NCBI RefSeq assembly: GCF_032854445.1
Contig: NC_088303.1
Span: 3,047,501 to 3,111,500 of the forward strand
Source of the DNA: Liolophura sinensis
Taxonomy: Eukaryota; Mollusca; Polyplacophora; Chitonida; Chitonidae
Reading direction: 5' to 3'
Length of the DNA stretch: 64,000 nucleotides
The position numbers were made by a program, and so were the translations under genes. The notes beneath the pieces are model-generated. The model saw only the letters and a program-made list of their open reading frames with translations, did no database searches and had not been told where the DNA came from. Every line of letters starts with the position of its first letter. Within the stretch, counting starts at the first letter, position 1. Below, piece after piece: positions 47,411 to 59,214 of this stretch.

Positions 47411-49185
47411 TGGTAAATTAGTTTATATCTCGTTTAAAACAGTCGTCGGTCGCTGTGAGTCCAGCTCATACTGTAATACTGTATTAATCAATGATTAATA
47501 AAAGTGAGAAATGAAGCGGAAAGACTCGCGAAAACGTCCTGGCGAATAGCCGTAAACAACCAAGAGAAAGTTTGACTTTTAGAGGTAATATCGTGACAAA
47601 TTGCTCAACTAAAGCTGTTGTTGCCTTAGGGCTGTTTTCAACATTATCAATAATATAAAAGCTGATAATAAAAAAACGGTCATTAGTTTGTATTAATTAG
47701 TCATTTTTATTTCTTGAAATTCCCGAGCAAGACATAATTTTTCAAAATTTTTGGGACATCTTTTCTTACGCTTATCATTGCTTACAGCATTTGACCTAAA
47801 AATATGACTTATTTGTTGCACGAGTCCTCTGAACAGTTGTACAATATCAGTGTCAAATTAGTTCCGGCTGAAAACTCTCTCTTAAAAAATATAAAAACAA
47901 ACGGAGAATGTTGAAAAATACGGTGATGCCCGGGATAGCGTGACACCGAAAAGAAGGGTAAAAAAAATTCCTACTTGTTAAATTAAGCCACATCCGTTCA
48001 TGCCCCGGGGCCGAATGCCAAACAAATGTGTATTTTCGCCGTCACTGAAGCTGGGAATAAATGAAAAGGTTATTTGTCCTAATCGTTCATAGGTTAGTGA
48101 GTGTTCTGGTATAACACCGGTAATATAAGGTATTGCTCATGCTTCGTGGAACATAGCTGCGGTATAGCCTGCTAGATATAACTCACGTGATTAATCAACA
48201 CGAGTTAGAGCCAAGCACACAATGGGCTGACAAGGTGTAAATCTGTAGTACACGCTTCAAGTTACTTCAACCTCATGTGTATATAGAGCGACAGGTAGTA
48301 TGTGTTTGTAATGTCTTTCTCTTTAAATTTTTATTGCCCGATACTACAAACACAAAATGAATAGAATACTATTTTATAACAGTCATGTTGATTTTCGCCA
48401 GCCATGTCTAACTTGACCGAAATCTCTCAGGCAAGTTGAGCATTGATACACCTCATACGAATAGGAAACCACGGCATCGTTAAACTCTCCGTATTTTAAG
48501 CCTCTGATGATTCATTCTTACTTGAACAGAGCCCATTTACGATGTATATAATTACATTACAATACGCAAAATTATTAAAATCGTGTCGTATTTATATCAA
48601 CGCACATAGGCGATTTGATTTTAATTCTATTGATGTAATACGTACACTGCAGATCTTGTATGGGCCTACCCCTTGTGACAAAAAAAACGAACATAAGTCA
48701 TTCAGGTATAGTTTTCTGTGAGGTCTGTGAATCTTTTTACTAGTTCACATTGCAAGCTCACAGATGAGGAAAAACAGGTTTATTCTGGTGAGGTGCGATG
48801 GTTTATCCAACTCTCAAATTCCACGTGCAAAACTGAAACATTTTTGAGTAAAACATAAAATGACTTTGGTAAAATAAGGGCTTCAGGCTTTATGGACTGT
48901 GTAAAGCAGTCCAAAAATCGTCGGATACTGAGAAATGGATAATCTTTCCCCTTGACAAATATTTAGACCTAAATCCGGAGTCAGACCAGTGAGGGCTGGA
49001 TTCTAACCTGTGACCTCATTTGTCATCAGACCACCCCAAGAGCGAGGGTTTGTTATATGAATGACGAAGGCCTGTTCAATTATTATACAGATTGAGCATT
49101 CTGTTGGATGGGATATCAGGAACTGTCACTTCGAGAGAGGTGATATTTAATTTGTCGTGTACTGATCAATGGAAACCTAGAGTCA
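47411..49185. other. Intergenic, no gene recognised
   Basis: AT-rich, unique-looking. A short SINE relic near 47450-47475 (GTCGGTCGCTGTGAGTCCAG) is the only element I see. Confidence 0.4.
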
Positions 49186-49189
49186 CTGT

Positions 49190-50130
49190 GTGAGGTATAA
49201 TAAAACTGTTGGTTATTCGTGAGTGGATTTAGTGCTGTATAAAACTGTTGGTTATACGTGAATGGTATAGTGCTGTATAAAACTGTGGGTTGTTCGTGAG
49301 TAGGTATAGTGCTGTATAAAACTGTGGGTTATTCGTGAGTGGATTTAGTGCTGTATAAAACTGTTGGTTATTCGTGAATGGTATAGCGCTGTATAAAACT
49401 GTGGGTTATTCGTGAGTGGATATAGTGCTGTATAAAACTGTGGGTTATTCGTGAGTGGGTATAGTGCTGTATAAAACTGTGGGTTAATCGTGAGTGGGTA
49501 TAGTGTTGTATAAAACTGTTGGTTATTCGTGAGTGGGTATAGTGCTGTATAAAACTGTGGGTTATTCGTGAGTGGGTATAGTGCTGTATAAAACTGTTGG
49601 TTAATCGTGAGTGGGTATAGTGCTGTGTAAAACTGTGGGTTAATCGTGAGTGTGTATAGTGCTGTATAAAACTGTGGGTTATTCGTGAGTGGGTATAGTG
49701 CTGTATAAAACTGTGGGTTGTTCGTGAGTGGGTATAGTGCTGTATGAAACTGTGGGTTAATCGTGAGTGGGTATAGTGCTGTATAAAACTGTGGGTTAAT
49801 CGTGAGAGGGTATAGTACTGTATAAAACTGTGGGTTAATCGTGAGTGGGTATAGTACTGTATAAAACTGTGGGTTAATCGTGAGTGGGTATAGTACTGTA
49901 TAAAACTGTGGGTTAATCGTGAGTGGGTATAGTGCTGTATAAAACTGTGGGTTAATCGTGAGTGGATATAGTGCTGTATAAAACTGTGGGTTAATCGTGA
50001 GTGGGTATAGTACTGTATAAAACTGTGGGTTAATCGTGAGTGGGTATAGTGCTAAAAAAACTGTGGGTTAATCGTGAGTGGGTATAGTACTGTATAAAAC
50101 TGTGGGTTAATCGTGAGTCGGTATAACGTT
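49190..50130. repeat. 39-bp minisatellite (~24 units)
   Basis: Unit core GTGCTGTATAAAACTGTGGG, then TTAATCGTGAGTGGGTATA. Variants TTATTCGTG and TTGTTCGTG prevail on the left, TTAATCGTG on the right. Confidence 0.95.
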
Positions 50131-50935
50131 GTTCATAGCATAAGTCGCTGCATGGGCCCACGGTTGTATTCTGTAGCTCGCAGCCAATGACTTACATGTA
50201 GGTTACCACGCAGGCAAAGGTCATTTTAGTACTCACTGCATGGGTAGCCTCCCTGTCAGCATCGCCATAATCAGCTACCTGGCGTCCGGGAATTTCATTA
50301 AGCGAGGTATAATAGGCCGACCACTCTCAAGTCGCTGGGTTCAGGGACCGACGTAAACACCTTACTTACTGTTGACTAAGTTCAGTACAAGTGTTCTATC
50401 CAAATATTTCCTCACGTCTACCGTACTTTCCAGTTGACCCTGGGGTACATCTGACTCTACGTCCCTCCCGGTGTGCACACACATTGTATCTGATAAATCT
50501 GATATATCTGGCAGTTTTCCAGGTTTCTCCTGACACTGTGCCTAACGTCATCGATTGTAAAGCTGTAAAACAGGTATGACATGTCATTAAAATCACACAA
50601 CACACAAATCGGTCAGTGACTCCCGTTTGTTCTTCTCTGTGTTAAAAGTAAAATACTTAAAAGCTTATCCTTTGAGGGCCTTATATTTAAGTCAGTATAT
50701 TATGGCCATACTTATCCTTAAGAAAGCGTTTGTGGATTTTCATTGTAATCTATACCACAATTATTAATTGTTTTATACGTGCTTTGCGTATAGATTTAAA
50801 AGTAATTCGTAACAAAGTGATGATGTTGTTGTTTTTCTTTTTTTTTTTCATTTTTTATGAAAATACTCATCCGTAAATGGATTTCATACCCCCATAATGA
50901 AACTCATTGTCTCATATTGTCAGGCTACGGTGGCC
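50131..50935. other. Intergenic, no gene recognised
   Basis: No coding or repeat signal that I can support; a poly-T run lies near 50838-50850. Confidence 0.35.
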
Positions 50936-51545
50936 ACAGAGATTTAAGTGGCCCGGCCAATCCGCCATTTCCTCATACAGTTGAGCAAACGATATCCGGA
51001 GAATAACTCAATGACTTCTTGACCAATTGCTTTCAGTTTTGGAAAGTGATGTGACAGGAATGAGAGGATAGCTATGATTGGTTTCCAGACGTGCTGAACA
51101 ATATTCCTGTCGCCGCCTTCTTTGTTTTCAGTTCTTTCTGTTCTGTGTGTGGACAATAACTTGGAAACACTTAGACCGATACTGTTCTAACTCGGACAGT
51201 GGTATGACAGCACTGAGAGGACACCCACATGCGACTGGATGTCAGACACCTTTGTAAAACAATATTGCGGCGTCTGCCATCTTTGTTTTCTACTCGGTTA
51301 GCTTTCTCTGGACAATAACTGGAGAATATTTTGAATGATTGCTTTCAAACTTGGTAAGTGGTATGACATCGACGAGAAGGCGGATGGGATTGGTTGTCAG
51401 ACATGTGCGAAAAGCAATATGATCACAAGAACCGCCATCTTTGTTCCAAACTGTTTTAAATCTGTCCGGGTATTCTTTGCGAAAGCTTGGACTGGTTCCT
51501 TCAAACTTGGACCGAGGTCTAGAATCTCCAATTGGATTTAGGTGG
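50936..51545. repeat. Dispersed repeat, three tandem ~190-bp copies
   Basis: Each copy has GGACAATAACT(T/G)GAGAA, a TTTCAAACTTGG(T/A)AAGTGG-like block, TATGACA, GATTGG..TCAGACA, and ends in CGCCATCTTTGTTTTC. Divergence between copies is substantial. The layout recalls a repeat common in mollusc genomes. Confidence 0.7.
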
Positions 51546-53185
51546 TAGGGGTTTGGAAACCTACATAAGAACGGTCAGCCCCTGAATATTTCATAGCGAT
51601 GAATTAGTAGGAACTCGTTGACTGGCGTACGCCTTTGCAGACGCGGACCTGTCTAAGCCAAATCGGCAAACCTGTTCACTTATTGTCAATAAATGTTCAG
51701 AACTGTATTCCCTGTGTTTCTGGCTTCTTGGCGGGTGCCTGGCAAACCGTGAGCCAAGGCCCGGTCTCACAACACCCTATCCCTGGAAGTTTATTGTGTT
51801 CAAGAATCCGTAACAGTACAACAATAGTGACAGGGTGATTGCAGGCTTATTTGAGTGGTTCTTCACTATGTACGTAAAATGATTTATCTACTACATCTGA
51901 TAAATATCATTTGTATATAAATCTGAGCACTTTCAACGGATTGTATTCAAACATGGACTTGTACGCTTCGCTCTGACTGCAAAGGACAGGCGGCAACCAA
52001 CAAGCTTTGGTTTCCTCTCACCAGGGGCGTTGGTTTTCCTTACCCTCCTCACCATGTACATTGCTGTACATGGGCCAATCAAGCCATCGTACCGCTACCT
52101 GAACAGTGTTATCCCGTTATGAGTGTGCACAGTTACCTGCCCACACATGCCGCTGTTGCTTCCTGCTTCAAACATCCATGTTTATCTTATCTCTACATGT
52201 AGTGTATTTGGCTGTTGACTTTGAACTGATCTAGTCGAATGGTTGTAGATTTTGCCACGGGTTAAGAATAGGGCTAAGATATGTCATAGTTGCTTAATAA
52301 GGCCTAGACAGGTCCTAAGTCAACATACTTGCACGACATAACCCGTATACACAGCTATGGTGTTTGCCATAGTGCTGCCCAAGAAGGCGCATGTTCTTTA
52401 AGCATCAAGTACAAAAGTGTAGTTAAGTACGAATAGCCTGAATAACATGATGAAAGACCAGAGTAAGAAGCACATGTAAACCTGTACCCACCAGCTGCAA
52501 TTATCATGGATTCTTCATTCTACTGCTTGTATTCTCTCCCATGAAGGAGAGAACACAAATCACAAAAATCCACGCAAAATCTTGGATAAAATTGCTGTTT
52601 TTTATTTCACAAATTCGATATGTACAATTAAACCTGATCACTGTGGCACCACAGTTTTCCTATACCGATTTTTTCTATTGTTAGAAACCACACTGCGCAT
52701 ATGTTGCGACTCATCTCTAACTTCACTTCACTTCACTACACTAGGTGTTTTCACTCATGCGATAAGATGAGGCTATGATGCTTTAGAACTATGAAGAAAC
52801 GAATGATGTTTGCCACAGTGGCAAAATGTCATCACAGAATCAAACATAAATCCATCTTTCTTTGAATGGCCTTGAGGGTTAAACATAAATAGTCTTATTT
52901 TCCAGCTGTAAGTGGGTTCAAAGGTCTGCTGCAATTCAATGACGAATAGTGAATAGTGTCTTTGCGTTCGCGTGCATGTAAGTTTTGGTGTTAGTTTACC
53001 ATTTAAGGTGGTGTATTGCTCCCTGTCGCTTCTACGTCATTATTTCGACCATGTTACCAAAAAGAGTAGATGTTAATCGGCCCTATGAGTTAGCAGGTCT
53101 TGTTTTCTGGCTCAGGTTAAAGGGAAGAATTCACGCCACAACAATGTCTGCAAGGGTCATAGTTACAAGTTAAAATTCAGTCATG
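51546..53185. other. Intergenic, no gene recognised
   Basis: Only short frames without family resemblance. It probably contains the upstream region of UNC93A and perhaps its 5' noncoding exon, which I cannot locate. Confidence 0.35.
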
Positions 53186-53640
53186 ATCATCCGTTGCTAA
53201 GCGAGTATCTCTCGTGGCAACATGTCATGTCAGTTCAGTAACGTGTCACATGTTACTGAGCGAGTGTCTAGGGTGGCAACAAAGCACATCATGTCACTTC
53301 AGTAATGCGTCATGTTGCTGAGCGAGTATCTCGGGTGGCAACAAAGAATGTCATGTCAATTCACTAATAAGTCATGTTGCTCAGCGAGTATCTCGGGTGG
53401 CAACAAAGCATGTCATGGCAATTCAATAATGCATCATATGTTGCTAAATGGGTATCTCGGGTGGCAACAAAGCACGTCATGTCGTGTTAAGGTTATACAT
53501 GTAAGCAAGAATTCAGTAATGCGCCATCTTTTGCCAAGAGTAACTCCTGTGGCAGCAACGGATGTCAATATTATAGTTATAAGCAAGGTTCAGTAGTGCA
53601 CCTCGTGTGGCAATGTGCTTTGTTGCCACACGAGTTGGGT
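53186..53640. repeat. ~59-bp degenerate array just upstream of UNC93A
   Basis: About six units with CATGTTGCTGAGCGAGTATC, TCGGGTGGCAACAAAGCATG and TCATGTCAATTCAGTAATG. The array ends about 45 bp before the putative leader acceptor at 53685. Confidence 0.85.
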
Positions 53641-53702
53641 TCTGACTTGTCGTTTAAGACCTTATCATTCATTTCATCGTTTCAGACTAGACACGAAGCA
53701 CA

Positions 53703-56700
53703 ATGACGGAGAAAAGCAAAGACGGTGCGGAGATCGGCAATGAGAAATTGGAGATGGAGAGAGTGGAGTACAAGATGTCTAGACTGAAGATCCTGAAGAA
53801 CGTGGCTGTTGTCAGTTTCGCGTTCATGTTTCTGTTCACGGCCTTCCAGTCGATGAGCAACCTTCAGAGTAGCCTGAACAAAGAGGCGAACCTAGGAACG
53901 GGCGGACTGAGCATCCTCTACGGCGCCCTCGTCATTTCCTGTATGTTCGTTCCCACTTGGCTCATCTCCGTGCTCGGATGTAAGTGGACGATTGCCGCCT
54001 CTATGGTTTGCTACATCCTGTACATGGCCGCTCAGTTCTACGCCACATGGGGTCTCATCGCCCCTGCCTCTATCATAATTGGTCTGGGTGCTGCCCCACT
54101 CTGGTCCGCTAAGTGCACCTACCTCACCCAGACTGGAGACTGGTACGCCCAGATGACCAAGAGCGACAAGGACGACATCATCAACAGATTCTTCGGAGTT
54201 TTCTTCATGCTTTTCCAGACAAGTAAGGTTCCGGGGGTTTGTCAAATCCAACAGTTACGTAAACTCAATCAGTGAAATCTTTTGTGTGTCTGTTTGCCTT
54301 TTTTGTTACATTGCTTGTCAATTTACGACTGCGTCCTTAAATGAGATCAGAACATGAAATCCCGCTGTATATTTGGGGTAGACTGGAGAAATTTTAAAAA
54401 TTAATAGGTCTGGGAGACGAAACATATGTAATATAAAAAGACTTGCAGCAAAGATAGCAAAACCAAAGCAGGGGTGACAGTATTATAGTATTATCGTCTG
54501 GGCTTAGGTTGTGTTTGTTTTGCAGGTCAAATCTGGGGTAACTTGATTTCGTCTACGGTTCTGGCCACAAAGCCAGACGAAAACCTGACGGTGGAGTACG
54601 AGAAATGCGGAGCTAATTATTGTCCACGGACAGAACAAGGCAACAGCACCCAGCTACAGGAGCCCGACTTTAAGAAGGTGACGACCAGCAACATCATACA
54701 TCCCCAATCCCAATTACAATTCCCTCAGGAGTGTACAAGTTGTTTTCCAATCCAATTACAGTACCCTTGGGGGTGTACGGATTGTTTCCCAATCCCAATT
54801 ACAACTCCCTCAGGGGTGTAAAGGTGTTTTCGAATACCAGTTACAACTCCCACAGGAGTGTACAAGTTGTTTCCCAATCCCAATTACAACTCCCTCAGCG
54901 GTGTAAAGGTGTTTCCCATTCCCAATTACAACTTCTTGAGGATATACAAGTTGTTTCCCAATCCCAATTACAACTACCTCAGGGGTGTACAAGTTGTTTC
55001 ACAATCTCAAATACAACTCCTTCAGCTGAGTACAAATTGTTTCACAATCTCAATTACAACTTCATCCCGAGTGTACAAATTGTTTTCCAGTCCCAATCAC
55101 AACTTCCTCAGGAGTGTACAAGTTGTTTGACAATCTCAATTACAACTTCATCAGGAGTGTACAATTTTCAGTTAATTCAACCAATGGCCTGAGAAGTGAC
55201 TTTTACGCCTTGGGCCTTCCACTCTGTTTACTCTTATATGCTTTGCTGTTCTTTCGGGATAATATACTTATCTGCCATTTCGTATTATAGATTTACACGA
55301 TGCTGGGCATCTATCTGGCTTCAGCCGTAATTGCCTTCTTTGTCATTGTTATCTTTTTGGATAACATTCAACTGGACAAACACGATGAGAAGCGAGAGAA
55401 ATTCTCACCCAAACTCCTAATCGAGACTTTCCGCCATTTCTGGAGGTCCCCCGCACAGAAGCTCCTGGTCCCCTTGACTATTTACAGCGGCATAGAACAG
55501 GCCTTTGTCGGAGCAGACTACACCAAGGTACACTATGAATCCTGCTGACTCTTTATTGTCAGTATTGTATTTACAGAGAAGACATTAGGACGATTCGTGC
55601 TTGAATGTGATCATAAGTATTAAGATACGGCAGAATAAAAAGATAACCTGTGCTGTGTTGTTGGTGTTCACGTCATGATCAAATAACTGGCTATCGTAGA
55701 TACTATTATATCTGTCCTAATTTTTATAATGTTTTTGAGGCATCTTGAAGATACTAAGTCTTCTTGACAAAAATCTCATGATTTCTCTTGTTTCAGTCCT
55801 TCATCACGTGCCCGTTAGGCGTATGGAATGTGGGTTACGTGATGATCTGTTACGGAGTGGCAGACGCCATCTGCTCTCTCCTATTTGGTCGTCTCGTCCA
55901 GTACTTTGGCCACATCACCTTTTTTATTCTTGGTAAGGTGGAAATTGACCATGACAGGCAAAAGTCTTAATTCTCAAAAAGCGACGTTAAACCCCAAGCA
56001 CTCACTCACTCGAAAAGCGTTTCGTTATGCATGCACCATGTCAGAATATTCCATTTCCAAACACCTAATATCACATTTATCTCGAAAATGAGACTAAGTG
56101 TCCTTAAAATACATACAACCAAGGAATATTCATTCGATCGTTTCATAAGTCACATTGGAAATCTGTAGCCCTTCTCATAAATGTTCTTCATTGTGTAATT
56201 TTTCAGCTGCCCTGATCCACTTAGGGGTCCAGATCACTCTACTGCTATGGATCCCAGACCCAAACATGATGTTTGTCTTCTACCTGCTCGCCGCACTCTG
56301 GGGCATGGGAGACGCTGTCTGGCAGACTCAGATCAACGGTAAGTAGGCAGACTCAGGTCAACTTTATATAGGCAGAGTCAGATCAGCGGTAAAAAGGCAG
56401 TCTCAGGTCAACATTAGGTAGGAAGAGTCAGATCAGCGGTAAATAGGCAGTCTCAGGTCCATGGTAGGCAGGCAGTCAGATCAATGGTAAGTAGTCACAC
56501 TCAGATCAACTATAAGTAGTCACATTCAAATCACTGGTGGGTAGGCACTCTCAGGTCAACGATAAGTTGTCACACTCAAATCAGTGGTAGGTAGGCACTC
56601 TCAGTTCAATGGTAGGTAGGCAGTCTCAGGTCAACGGTAGGTAGGTAGGCATACTCAGATCAACGGTAGGTAGGCACTCTCATGTCAGCGGTAGGTAGGC

Positions 56701-58784
56701 AGTCACAGGTCCAAGGTAGGTAGGCAGACTCAGATCAACGGTAAGTAGGCAGATTCAAATCAACGTTATATAGGCAGAGTCAGATCAGCGGTAAATAGGT
56801 AGTCTCAGGTCAACGGTAGGAAGGCAGACAGATCAATGGTAAGTAGGCACTCTCAGGTCAACGATAAGTAGTCACACTTAAATCAATGGTAGGTAGGCAC
56901 TCTCAGGTCAACGGTAGGTAGGCACTCACAGGTCAACGATAAGTAATCACACTCAAATCAGTGGTAGGTAGGCACTCTCAGGTCAACAATAAGTAATCAC
57001 ACTCAAATCAATGGTAGGTGGGCAGTCTCGGGTCAACAGTAGGTAGGCAGTCTCAGGTCAACGGCAGGTAGGCACTCTCAGGTCAGCGGTAGGTAGCAAG
57101 TTACAGGCTAACGGTAGGTAGGCAGACTCAGATCAACGGTAAGTAGGCAGTCTCAAATCAACGGTAAGTATGCAAATTCAGATCAACGGAAAGTAAGCAC
57201 ACACGTAAATCAACGGTAAATAGTCAGGCTCAGATCAACGCTAGGTAGGCAGAGTCAGATCAGCGGTAAATAAGCAGTCACAGGTCAACGGAAGGTAGTC
57301 AGACTCAGAACATCGATTAATAGGCAGACTCAGGTCAACGGTAAGTAAACAAACTCAAATCAACGATAAGAAGACACACTCAGATCAACGCTAGGTAGGC
57401 AGAGTCAGATCAGCGGTATGTAGTCACACTCAGATCAACGGTATGTAGTCACACTCAGATCAACGGTATGTAGTCACACTCAGATCAACGGTATGTAGTC
57501 ACACTCAGATCAACGGTAAGAAAGCACACTCAGATCAACGGTAAGAAAGCACACTCAGATTAACGGTAAGAAGCCAGGCTCAGATCAACTGTAGGTAGGC
57601 AGTCTCAGGTCAACGGTCAGTAGGCAGACTCAAATCAACGTTATATAGGCAGAGTCAGATCAGCGGTAAATAGGTAGTCTCAGGTCAACGGTAGGCAGGC
57701 AGTCAGATCAATGGTAAGTAGTCACACTCAGATCAACTATAAGTAGTCACACTCAAATCAATTGTAGGTAGGCGGTCGCTCTGAGCTTAAATCCATGCAG
57801 CGTATGCTGACTTCCTTTCGGGTCGTACGTGGTAAGGTCTTCCAGCAACCTGTGGATGATCGTGGGTTTCCCGTTGGCTTTGTCCGGTTTCCTACCACCA
57901 TAGCACTGGCCACCGTCGGATATGTGAAATATTCTTGCTTTGGTGAAACAGTTTGAATCCTTAAAATGCTTTGTATGCTTGGCTCGGGTTTAGTGTTGTT
58001 TTCGCCATTATATTCACAGAAGCGAAAGGCTCAGGAGCCCCACCCAGCCACAATATACTGACGACGGCTTAGTAATGCCTCTCACGAGAAAGATTTCTGG
58101 CTTTGACGTCCTTTGTCCAACCCACGTTCCACATAAGATGTGTACTTCTTAATCATTCCTGAAATTCTGATTCAGCGATATCTGTGTTAACATTGAACAT
58201 CATCAAAGGAAATGGGGGGAGATTCATAGATATCTGTGTTAACACTGAACATCATCAAAGGAAATGGGGGAAGATTCAGAGATATCTGTGTTAACACTGA
58301 ACATCATCAAAGGAAATGGGGGAGATTCAGAGATATCTGTGTTAACATTGAACATCATCAAAGGAAATGGGGGGAGATTCAGAGATATCTGTGTTAACAT
58401 TGAACATCATCAAAGGAAATGGGGGGAGATTCAGAGATATCTGTGTTAACATTGAACACCATCAAAGGAAATGAAGGGAAAGGGAAATAAGCACAAGCCT
58501 ATATTTTTTCATGTCTATTTACCCTTCAATGCATTGATTTCCTTACACTTTCAGCCCTGTACGGCTACCTGTTTAGCAGTAGCAGCGAAGCGGCCTTCTC
58601 TAACTACCGCCTCTGGGAGTCCATCGGTTTCATCGTGGCGTTTGCCTATGCCGGGTTTCTCTGCACGCGGGTCAAGATTTTCATCTGCATGGGTGTTCTC
58701 GTCACTGGCATGCTTGGATACTTTGCCGTAGAAATTTACGAGCACAGAGGGAAGTCACATGATCTTAAACACGAGAAATCGTGA
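53703..58784 (+). CDS. UNC93A: UNC93A-like multi-pass membrane protein, 6 coding exons, 468 aa
   Basis: Coding exons: 53703-54222, 54526-54677, 55291-55527, 55797-55932, 56207-56338, 58555-58784; joined 1407 nt, one open frame, all GT-AG. The length is close to vertebrate UNC93A (about 457 aa). Seen: a charged cytosolic N-terminus, then about 11-12 hydrophobic segments of an MFS-like fold; first helix near residues 31-52 (ILKNVAVVSFAFMFLFTAFQ); LGAAPLWSAKCTYLTQ in exon 1; a hydrophilic loop in exon 2 with two N-glycosylation sequons (NLT, NST) and two Cys, probably lumenal or extracellular; exon 4 GYVMICYGVADAICSLLFG; exon 5 ends DAVWQTQIN, and exon 6 continues ALYGYLF and EAAFSNYRLWESIGF, all family signatures; a short Lys/His-rich tail. 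Known: UNC-93 proteins regulate K2P-type channels in worms, and UNC93B1 traffics Toll-like receptors; UNC93A transport function is not settled. The AG at 53685 just upstream implies a 5' noncoding exon whose position I cannot place. A polyadenylation signal lies about 200 bp after the stop. Introns 2 and 5 hold tandem arrays that begin at their donors. Confidence 0.92.
54433..54500 (+). repeat. Dispersed repeat fragment in UNC93A intron 1
   Basis: AGCAAAACCAAAGCAGGGGT then GACAGTATTATAG resembles the 5' end of the copies at 29140 and 33652. Short and diverged. Confidence 0.4.
54700..55175. repeat. 43-bp minisatellite in UNC93A intron 2
   Basis: About 11 units with CAATCCCAATTACAACTCCC and TCAGGGGTGTACAAGTTGTT. 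The array starts about 25 bp after the exon 2 donor (GTGACG at 54678). Confidence 0.92.
56339..57770 (+). repeat. ~25-bp array made from the UNC93A exon 5 end plus donor (~55 units)
   Basis: Exon 5 ends GGCAGACTCAGATCAACG|GTAAGTA. The intron then repeats this 25-bp segment: units such as GGCAGACTCAGATCAACGGT plus AAGTA, with variants GTCTCAGGTCAAC, CACACTCAAATCA and GGTAGGTA. Many units keep GTAAGT, so the intron opens with dozens of donor look-alikes. A few deleted units shift spacing. Confidence 0.95.
57771..57948 (+). mobile_element. SINE, 5' truncated, at the end of the exon 5-derived array
   Basis: GCGGTCGCTCTGAGCTTAAA, GTACGTGGTAAGGTCTTCC, GATGATCGTGGGTTTCCC and GTGAAATATTCTTGC follow the 4604 family. 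It replaces the last array unit, so it may have inserted within the array. Confidence 0.8.
58165..58475. repeat. ~52-bp minisatellite before UNC93A exon 6
   Basis: Six near-identical units with GAGATATCTGTGTTAACATT, GAACATCATCAAAGGAAATG and a G run of 3-6. It ends about 80 bp upstream of the exon 6 acceptor. Confidence 0.95.
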
Positions 58785-58979
58785 GATGTAGACACGATGC
58801 TATCTTTGGAGAAGGTGGGGGGGGGGGGCATTTACCAGAAGGTTCTTTAAAGCCATTTGACATTCAAACATTTGACCTTCACGACAAGAATGCAGCCTGT
58901 TTAAAACTTCCATTACTGGACCCTTACCAAAAAACATTTGCAAATTATATAAACATACGCGTTTAACTGGTGCATGTAT

Positions 58980-58985
58980 AATAAA
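58980..58985 (+). promoter_or_regulatory. Polyadenylation signal AATAAA of UNC93A
   Basis: AATAAA occurs 196 bp after the stop codon in AT-rich context. A second AATAAA is at 59109-59114. Confidence 0.6.
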
Positions 58986-59214
58986 CAATTCGATCTATCT
59001 GACATTCATAAGATTTATTTCGAATATGTGTTAATGATAATGGACATTGTGCGTGCATTGATGTGGTCATCGGCGACATCTGACTCAGACAATGATACCG
59101 GTAGTTTAAATAAAGATAGTCGAATGTTAATGATTTGGTTTATCTCGTATAATCATAATGTGACATGTTAATCCGAAGGTTGATATATCTTTTCCTCTAA
59201 TGATCAGGTATGAC

